The translations under genes and the position numbers were made by a program. Positions 55,900 through 64,000 of a stretch of 64,000 bases of DNA are shown one piece after another. Location: assembly GCA_029990175.1 (NCBI GenBank), contig JARKIP010000065.1, positions 186,001 to 250,000 of the forward strand. The letters are read 5' to 3'. How positions within the stretch are numbered: position 1 is the first letter of the stretch; each line of letters opens with the position of its first letter. The notes beneath the pieces are model-generated. The model was not told the DNA's origin, did no database searches, and saw only the letters and a list, made by a program, of their open reading frames with translations. The stretch is from Petunia secreta (taxonomy: Eukaryota; Streptophyta; Magnoliopsida; Solanales; Solanaceae).

Positions 55900-58778
55900 C
55901 CCTCGTGCGACAAATCAGCAAACGATATGAGTTCAAGACGAATCAGTCTAGCCTGGGGCTAGCACTGACGAAGCCCCGAGAGTTTTGATCATGCTGACGA
56001 TATAGTTACGGAGGTCCCAGCTGTACGAGCTCGCGATGGGCAAGGGAACAGGGCCTTATGGTTCCCTTTGCTCTCTATGATGCTTTTACGAGAATTGTGG
56101 CGACACAGATACCGCAAGAAACTCTTATTCACTAGGCAGCTTACCAGGTTGCATCATGTCAGACGTTCGGTCTCAGGGAGCTCCTATTCTAGTTCTTAAT
56201 ATTACCCCAGTAAATTACGTTCCAGAGGCAGCATGTGTTGCGCCACTAATTATTCTGGTTGGTTAGCTTGCCCAAGTAATAGCTCGGTCCGAGTGTCCGA
56301 AGATGCTATATTATTTTATCTGGTTGAACCTTCCGATATTCTCAAGCCATGCATTAGATAATCCCTGTGTACTTTTTTTTAAAATAAATGATGTCAGCGT
56401 ATCCTTCAGGCTCTTGATTATATCGAGCGGTATGGTGTTGATTATTCTGCTATCCACTTTCAGGGGTCCAACCCTGAATTGGTGGACCGCTATCTTATTA
56501 ACTAATTTGGTTCGATTTTTCTTCTAGATTCGTGGAAAAGTTCTTTTTGAGTAGTGAGCGAGATGAAAAGTGTTGCCAGTTTGAGTGGATTGGACAGGGT
56601 AGCATGTCGGTTAGCCTGTTGGTGTTTCAGAACATGATATTGAATTCTATAGAATGGTTAGGCATGCACTAGAACTAATCCATAAGCCTTTCGAGAATGT
56701 TCAAAGATTTATTGGTGACCTTTCTCCTTCCTTGAGATCCCATATGGCTTGAGAAATTGAGGTTGAGACTTCATTTGATGTTGTTGTTAATATTGCTCAG
56801 AGGTATTAGGCATACCATAAGTTAGAGGGGGAAGAGTTAGAGCGGGAGAACAAGAGATCCCGTGGCCCTAATGGGTAACCATGGTACCTCATTTAGAGGT
56901 AAGAGTTCTGATTATTTTGGGAGGTCATCTTCTAGGTTATCTCAGCTTGTGTCACGCGATTCTTAGAATGCGCCAGTAGCTCGTCAATATCAGACCCAGT
57001 TTTTCTCAATCTGTCCAACTTCAGTTTTCACAGAAAAGGTATTATCATTGTCGCGAGCCTGTCATCTTTGGTGGAGTTCTCCTTTACTCCGGCAAGTAGT
57101 AGTCGTCCTTCTTCTTGTTATCAGGCACTTGCACAGTCGCAAGCGATTTTATTTAGATCTCAATAGCCAGAGAAATACCACCATCCAGTAGAGGTTGAGA
57201 GCGTGGTGGCAGTGGTTCTTCAGAAGGTGATAATCAGGGTAGTGGCTCAGCTCAGCTGCAGAGGCAGTTCTATGAACTACTAGTCTGGCAGGTTGCTAAG
57301 GCATCCGATGTAGTACACCCATGTAATTCTTTTTCCATTATATGTGAGTAAGATTTGATTCTTCCGATCGGTTTGAACTTCGTTTATCTTACCATGTTTC
57401 CATGGCTTCCTTGGATATTGTTTCTATTAAGAATCAATTGTGGTAGAGGAGTGAGCTTCTAATATGATTTATTCCTGGCATTTGTAAGACCATACTAGTT
57501 TATCTGGTTTAAATATGAGATATTTGCAAGTGAGTGTCGGTATTGTCTGTTTGGCATCTTATTGTACCATATTATGTTATTATGTCAAGTCAGCTTACCT
57601 CTCTCGTCGGAATTGAATGTTGGTAGGATAATGGGATCCTAATTCGTCACCATCAGAAAGTGTTATCGTTTCTTCCGTTGCAAAGCGATAATTAAGTAAT
57701 ATGCAATTTATGTGTCTTCCTTTTGTTCAAGACGCTAGTACAGCCATGTTATCCCATGAGCTTATCTGGGTTATAAAAGGGTTTTCTGGTAAATGGTCAG
57801 AGTTTCCTTCTTATTGGGAGGTTGAAATTGGTATGGATGTTGTTCCATAGAGCTTATTTCATGTCCATTTCTTCAGTTGCGATTCTTTGGCCAGCATGAC
57901 TCGAAAGTAGTCTAGCTCTGGTAGCTAAGCAAATAAGAAGAAGAGCTTCTTAAAACTCTAATTATTTCTATCCTCAGCCCGTTGTCATCTCTTCTTTTTT
58001 CGGCACTGGTAAGCTTAGGCGGTCAGTAGCCTCTTGTGATGTTCCCTGTGTTGAGCCAGAGTGCGTGTCAAGGTGGCAGGGTAAGCACATGGTTATTTTT
58101 CAAGGCTACTAAGGGTAATGTGAGGCGTCATTTGACCTTTGATTTGATTCATCAGGCGATGGTGCTTATAGAAAATGTATGGAGTTGTGAACTTGAGAGT
58201 TGCAGCTGTTTGGCAACTCGAGAGAGTAATTTGGTATTTCAGGTCTGAGCCACGTTCTCTACTCAGCTAAGTCTTCCTTAATCCAGCAGGTTGTACGAGG
58301 ATGACTATTTCTATTCAAATTATTTGTATGAGTTTATGCTCTAAGTGGAGGAGTCTTCCTCCAATTAATGTCGAATCATAATATTAAATCTCTAAGGCGT
58401 TGCTGAAGCGTAAGCTAATTCTTTGTTTCATCGACCTGTTCTATATCGAAAGTATATCGACAAGGTGATTCGCTGGTGGAATCGTGTTAGCCCATCAAGA
58501 GTTGCATGTATCTTTATTTCGAAAATATAGAACTCTTCTTTCTTGATCTAGAAAGGGTCAGCTTAGTCCGAATACGTTGGGCGATGATGTTATCATATTA
58601 TCCAGATATATTTTATTCCAAGAGTTCGGTGTTCGTGTTATAATTCTGATTCTGCAATCATGAGATAATGTTCGTGGAATAGCTTATGAAGGTCGTGAAA
58701 GTTCTTTTGTTATCTGTGCGGAATTTTCTTTAAACTCAGGCTCGTTCGAGGACGAACGAGAGTTTAAGTGGAGGTGAA
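55900..58778 (+). pseudogene. Degenerate gag and fragments of pol of element A
   Basis: Readable pieces in family order: FIGDLSPSLRSHMA, then EIEVETSFDVVVNIAQRY and AYHKLEGEELE (gag, 56700-56850; stops within); a broken knuckle (YYHCREP, about 57040); scraps of the protease/RT junction (YWEVEIGMDVVP, about 57815); and an Asp/Glu-rich end (SFEDER, about 58745) like the end of gypsy pol. Most RT, RNase H and integrase sequence is missing. Frames change often. The element could move only with proteins from elsewhere. Confidence 0.65.
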
Positions 58779-59120
58779 TGAAACGACCTCGGTTAGTCGT
58801 TTCGGAAGTTAGGACTCCGATTGGCGTGCCGATAATTTAAAAAAAAAAGCTTCGTAATGTCCATTAGGACCTGTCTGTAAAATTTGAGCTAAATCAGACC
58901 TCGTTTGGTAGGCATCGGAAGAAGGTCTTAGTTTTTATTATCGATAAATAAAAAAAATAGATTTTCGAGCTCGGTTTTGGTGAACAAGCTCCGATTCAAA
59001 ATCCGAAAGCGCCGTTAGGTTCGTATGATTATTTGTGACTTTTGTGCTTGTTCGAAAGTGAATTTCGAGGTTGTTCGGCTAGCTTCCGCTAAAATGCCGA
59101 AAGTTAAATAATTTGACCTT
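58779..59120 (+). mobile_element. Relic of family-B U3, with its polypurine tract, inside element A
   Basis: GTTTAAGTGGAGGTGAA|TGAAACGACCTCGG is a polypurine tract followed by the family-B LTR start. The match to 46337-46670 continues to AATTTGACCTT (59120). Then 101 bp of other DNA carry the real polypurine tract and the family-A 3' LTR starts at 59222. Confidence 0.9.
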
Positions 59121-59221
59121 TCACATATCTTCACTACTACAAGTATGTAACAGATCGTTGCTTAATGCTTCTATGCACTTCATTTAACATTCAAGGACGA
59201 ATGTTTCTAACGAGGGAAGAT

Positions 59222-62200
59222 TGTTACACTCCGTATGTTCAAACTGACGTATATCATTCTAATGACATGTTAAAAATAATTTAAGTGAGTTTAAAGTCAT
59301 AATAATACCATATAAGATGTTTATATATTGAATATAAAGTTTGGGAAAAATCGGATTTAAGTTGCGAAAAAACCGACTAAGGAATTGCCTTGCAACGGAG
59401 CCTTTTCAGCAATTAATTTCGTGTATAATATGAGGTCTTTTGGGGACATGTCATATACCAAATTGAAGGTCTTGGAGTGTAGTTTTCAAAACATTTGACG
59501 GTTTGTTCATACAATATCTGGATAAGAAGATATGCGCATCAGAAATCAGGCCAGAAAAAGGGACATAAACGCAAAAGAGGACTAAAACTGAAATATTTCA
59601 AGTATAAAAGGAAAACATGTCTTCCTTTTCGTTATATCCAGAAAATCAACGATAGAAACAGTGCTTCAATGAAGTGTTAAGCAACTTTTATGATTTTGAA
59701 GGAAGGACGCCAATCGTAACTCGAAATTGAAGACAGATTGCGTCAAAACGCTCTACGCGATTAAGGTAACGTTATGCAACCTTCAATTTCGTCTATAGCT
59801 TGAGTTTTAGAATTACTTCATGGCTAAGTAAAGTACCCAAATGCTTAATTATAGATTTTTAAAGTGTTAGAAGGTTTTGAATTCAAGGGAAACAAGGTTT
59901 AGAAGCAAGAAGCATCAAAGGTATGTAAGACTAAATCTTTCTTTTGGCAAGGCCTGTATCTTTTAGCTTTTGAAGCGTTTCTTAGTTCTAAACTTAGTGT
60001 TTCTTGTAAGAAACTTGTATGGTATCAAGGAAACCTTCTATATACTTAATTTGGTACTAAAATCCAAGGTGAAAGACGTCCGAATCAGCAAGACAAAACG
60101 TTTCAAAATCTGGAAAATCATTTAGATCTTTGAATAGCTGTTAGTATATTGATCATAACTCCTTGTACAAAATTTCTATTTAGATTATTTAAGAATCCAC
60201 AGAACCCTAAGACATATATCTAAAATTTTCATGAAGACCATGAATTGTATATCTTTAATCTACACTCCGAAAATTAGGTCGAAAGGCAGGACAGTGGTGC
60301 TGTCCAGACATTCTATCAGCGGATTTGTTATGTCATCCAGTCGTCTCATCTTGTTATCCATTTAACATGTTTATGTTATCAGTTTATCCGGGTATCCATT
60401 CCCGTGTATAGTATAGTGTTTTTGCGGATCATCCAGTTTCAGGGGAAACTCTGCCGAAAATTTTATGGAAATTCAAAAAGTTGGACAAATTCTGAGTTCT
60501 GGGTTGTATCTATAATTCTATCCAGAGTTTTCTTCTCATTCCTCCATATCTACTGTTGCCACATGTGTTATGCCTCATACATTCTTATGCTTATATTGTG
60601 ATCATGTTATGTGTGATTTGTAGTCCCCCATAGAGGCTAGACATTGGACACGCAGTCCGGTCGCGTGGGTATCAGGTTCCTAACCGGATTGCCCTAAGAT
60701 GTGAGGAATGAAGCCTTTAGCCTAATTTGATATAGATTTTTCTTATTGAATAAGCAGGATCGCTTGGCAGTGAATCCAAAGGATAAAGTGGTTGTTGAGT
60801 AGCAAGTTAAAATAAGGTAAGTGATTATATCCATTTCTTTCGAGGCACCTAGCCTTGTGGATTTTCTACCACGTGTTCCTTACGTGTGTAGTTGCCGATT
60901 GGCGTACTCATTATGCCTTAGCTTTGAATTTACATTGTATATTATATGTTATGCCCTGTTGTTGGTATTGCATTGAGCATATGAGCATTGCACTCTGGTT
61001 TTGAGCATTGCATATACTTCGCGGTTGGCGATGAGAGTCCTGCACCGGTGAAGGGTCATTATTGCATATACTTCCCGATAACCGATGAGAGTCCCGCACC
61101 GGTGAAGGGTCATTATTGCATATACTTCCCGGTAATCGATGAGAGTCCCGAGCCGATGAAGGATCATTATTGCATATACTTCCCGGTTGGCGATGAGAGT
61201 CCCGCACCGGTGAAGGGTCATTATTGCATGTACTTCCCGGTTGGCGATGAAAGTCCCGCACCGGTGAAGGGTCATCATTGCTTATACTTCTCGGTAATCG
61301 ATGAGAGTCCCGAGCCGGTGAAGGATCATTATTGCATATATCTTGTGGTAGACGATGAGAGTCCAGCGCCAGAGATAGGTATCAGGCATATGTGACTGCA
61401 TTGCATCGTACCGCATTCATCTCATCTCATTGCACCGCATACTGACTATTGTGTGTATTGTGTTATGTTTTATGTATGCGGTCTGTATACTATGTCGTGG
61501 ACATATCTCAGTTTGTCTATATATTTCTGCCTCGTATTCTGGGTTGTGGGGATCGGGTTGCATGTCGCAACGGTATAAATATATGGATCGGATTGCACGC
61601 CACAACGGTATAAATATATGGATCGGGTTGCACGCCGCAACGGTATAAATATATGGATCGGGTTGCGCGCCGCAACAGGATGAATATATGGATCGAGTTG
61701 CACGCCGCAACAGGATGTATTTCTGATTGTTGATGTGTTCGGGATACCTATATGTTTTGGTTATTTTACACTCCTGGTTGTTGATGAGTTTGCCATTCCA
61801 TACGTATTTCTAGTTATTATCTAGCTCTGCCTTTTTATAATTTAAATAAGAGGAATTTTGTTTATCTGTTTCTCCTCCCTGGCTAGCTATCCTATTCTTT
61901 GAGGTGGCTAGTCTGCCCCACTTATTGAGTCCTTTTGACTCACCCTTGTTTGTTGTTTGTTTCTTGTCTATCTATTTCATTTCGGTAGGTTCGCTCCAGG
62001 GTTGAGTTCGCCACGTTGTTCAGGAGCGAAGACGACTTTAGCTGTCAGGGTGAGCCAGCTTTTATTCAGGATGGCAACCAGTTTTATGTGTATTATTTCA
62101 GTTGCAATTATCTACCTTCAGGAGGTAGCTTTCTTCTTTTGTACTCTTAGCTGTCTAGTCTGGATAGCCCTAAACCTAGTATGATGGCTTAGTCAGCTGT

Positions 62201-62374
62201 AATTTCTTTTGTACAGCCTAGAGGTATCAGTATGTCAGTGTTTTTTTTAAGTCTTGTCGTTATTTATGAATTATTATATTTATTTTCCTAACTAAATTGG
62301 TAAGGGTTCGCCCGACGGGACTAGGAGAGGATGTCGGGTGCCCGCACGGCCTAACCGAATTTCAGATCGTGTCA
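59222..62374 (+). repeat. 3' LTR of element A
   Basis: Matches 52303-55691 with few substitutions; shorter mainly because it has fewer tandem units. TATA box at 59603-59609, candidate intron 60817-61988. Confidence 0.95.
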
Positions 62375-62691
62375 GATAGCTAGCCAGGGTGAAAAGAAAC
62401 AGATAAACAAAATTTCTCTTATTTAAATTATAAAAAGGCAGAGCCAGATAATAACTAGAAGCACGTATGGAATGACAAACTCATCAACAACCAGGAACGT
62501 AAGATAATCAAAATATATTGGTATCCCGAATTTATACCGTTGCGGCGTGCAATCCGATCCCCGCAACCCGATCCCCGCAACCCAGAATACAAGCCAGAAT
62601 ACAAGCCAAAAATATATAGGCAAACTGAGATATGTCTGCGACATAGTATACATACCGCATACATAAAACATAACACAATACACACAATAGT
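62375..62691 (-). mobile_element. Antisense LTR (family A/B), right part, truncated
   Basis: Continues 51813-52302 after the GATAG duplication (GATAGCTAGCCAGG; compare 23897). It covers the array region, here reduced to few units, and stops at CACACAATAGT, where another LTR begins. The U3 is missing, so family A and B cannot be told apart. Confidence 0.9.
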
Positions 62692-64000
62692 TGTTGACAC
62701 CCAATTTTGTCCCGAAGTTTTAATTATTTAAAATAAGCTTTATTTTAAAAATCAAAAGCGAATTAGTTAATTTTGAAGAAAAGAAGGCCAAAACTGCATT
62801 CCATAGCCCTAAATCAGTCCCACCCGTGCAAAGCCCCTTTTTAATTCAAAATCCCTAATCCATTATCCCTAATCAGAAAAACCCGACCCTTTTTCCATTT
62901 TCCAACCCGCGAAGAATCAAAACTCAAGTTCAAATCCCTGGTCCCATTTCCAGATCATCTGATCGTACAAACCTGATGCTAAAGATCCGTTGGAGGTCGT
63001 TTTGGGTATTTTCTCATGGCCCTTAGAACCCTAATTTTACCATATAAATGGTCAGAGATAAGCAGCCGTTAAGGGGATCTGGGGATAGAGAGGAAGGGGC
63101 AGCGGCAAAAGCATAGAGCGAGGGGATTCAGTAAGGAGTAACGGCAGTAGGGATGAAGATAGCAGCAACGGCAGTGAAAAAAGGCTAGCACATTGAAATA
63201 TAAATCTAAGTTAATATTAGGTAGTTCCTTGATTCTTGTGAAAATTTTTGATGTCGTCGCTTCATCGTTCGAGTCACTCGACCCTGTTCGAATCGTCGCC
63301 TTATGCTTGAGTCGCATTTCTCGGATATTTGCACCCCTTTTCACTGCTCTCAAAGAGGTAACTTTTGAACCTTAGCATTTTCTCTTGTTTGCTCTCGCTT
63401 AAATCTGTCTTCTAATGTGCATAAGTAGATAATTTATTGTATCGTTAACGTAGAAACAAATCTTCTGCCTGGATTTATGGATAATGTTAATATCTAGTTA
63501 AGCTTTCACTTAGCTTAATCCTTGTTTCAGTTTTAAGTTGGAAGCTGTTTAATGTAAAAAACTTAATGTGAAGATTGAATCTTTCAGGGCCGTCATGAAT
63601 CAAGATGATGTTCTATCTGTGTTTAAATTCCATGATTAATGTTCAGTCCATAAGAGTCCGCAAGTCATTTTTTTAGTTTTTCAATTAATCTCAAGGTTCG
63701 TTAACCTTAGAGGTTATGGCTTAGGGTTCTTCCCTTTTTGTTCTTGTGAAATCTGACCTTAGTTAAGCTTAAGCATGTCTTTTAAGCTTTTTCTTTAATT
63801 AGATATTTTATAGTATCAGCTTCATTCTGGTGATTCATATGTGGTTTCAATATATCATCCTGGGCAATTTTGTTTGAGTTTTGGAGTAGTTTGCAGGGGT
63901 TGTTTTGGCTCAGTTTTTCTAGGAGTTTATCTCTGGTTGTGAGGGTAATTGGTGGGAGTTCAGGCTGGATTGTAAGTGTTCAGGGTATGTAGGTGTTGCA
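62692..64000 (+). mobile_element. Start of another LTR (family D), runs beyond the window
   Basis: TGTTGACACCCAATTTTGTC is a common start of plant gypsy LTRs, and it begins abruptly inside the antisense LTR. A TATA-like CCATATAAATGG is at about 63040 and a donor-like AAAGAG|GTAACT at about 63358. No coding sequence is seen. Its far end and target duplication lie outside. Confidence 0.6.

Larger units (their letters stand above)
52303..62374 (+). mobile_element. Element A: complete LTR retrotransposon with 3.2-3.4 kb LTRs, gypsy type, defective
   Basis: 5' LTR 52303-55691, 3' LTR 59222-62374, perfect GATAG target duplication (52298-52302 and 62375-62379). Primer-binding site TGGTATCAGAGCC at 55694-55706; polypurine tract CGAGGGAAGAT before 59222. 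The interior holds degenerate gag and scraps of pol, and near its end a relic of a family-B U3. The leader resembles Tekay/Del-type chromoviruses (family memory, not proven). The target was a related LTR in the opposite orientation. Confidence 0.95.

Noticed and set aside
1..64000. tRNA or rRNA genes
   Set aside because: I saw no cloverleaf or rRNA sequence by eye; the only tRNA-related sequences are the primer-binding sites of the retrotransposons.

Overview
This is nuclear DNA of a flowering plant, very probably a eudicot. The evidence is a two-exon plant gene with a GT-AG intron, Ty1/copia and Ty3/gypsy LTR retrotransposons primed by initiator tRNA-Met, an L1-type LINE, Stowaway and hAT MITEs, and a DUF1985 (Mutator-associated) gene. 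Solanaceae is my guess from the style of the repeats and is not proven. Most of the window is nested retrotransposon DNA.

Layout. 1-1014: antisense LTR fragment (family B). 1127-10100: older DNA with a zinc-knuckle exon, three small TATA-driven transcription units (2.0, 3.3 and 6.1 kb), a 1.15 kb hairpin-forming inverted repeat and a broken multi-exon DUF1985 gene. 11147-17489: decayed gypsy chromovirus. 17826-27733: antisense copia element with perfect ACTAA target duplication; it carries a solo LTR of family B, a 1298-bp tandem duplication and a hAT MITE. 28362-33922: the one convincing host gene (minus strand, 290 aa, membrane protein), with a LINE in its 4.7 kb intron and a Stowaway MITE about 110 bp upstream of its start codon. 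34.5-35.7 kb: minisatellites. 36968-45447: non-autonomous element C with 2.5 kb LTRs and TAATA duplication. 46337-47489: a short solo LTR of family B with GATGG duplication. 47.7-50 kb: remnants of DNA transposons. 52303-62374: complete element A with 3.2-3.4 kb LTRs and GATAG duplication, inserted head-on into a related LTR whose halves lie at 51813-52302 and 62375-62691. 62692-64000: start of a further LTR that runs out of the window.

The most unusual signal is in LTR families A, B and C. All carry an apparent spliceosomal intron inside the LTR, in the transcribed leader. The intron holds fast-changing tandem repeats and ends with a conserved TGAGTC/GACTCA inverted repeat just before the acceptor. 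The solo LTR at 46337-47489 lacks two blocks at the places where other copies have a donor and an acceptor, as if it derived from reverse-transcribed spliced RNA. Element A also keeps a relic of a family-B U3 and polypurine tract just inside its own 3' LTR, a trace of template switching that exchanged the U3. Apart from the host gene, nearly all coding sequence is broken by stops and frameshifts.
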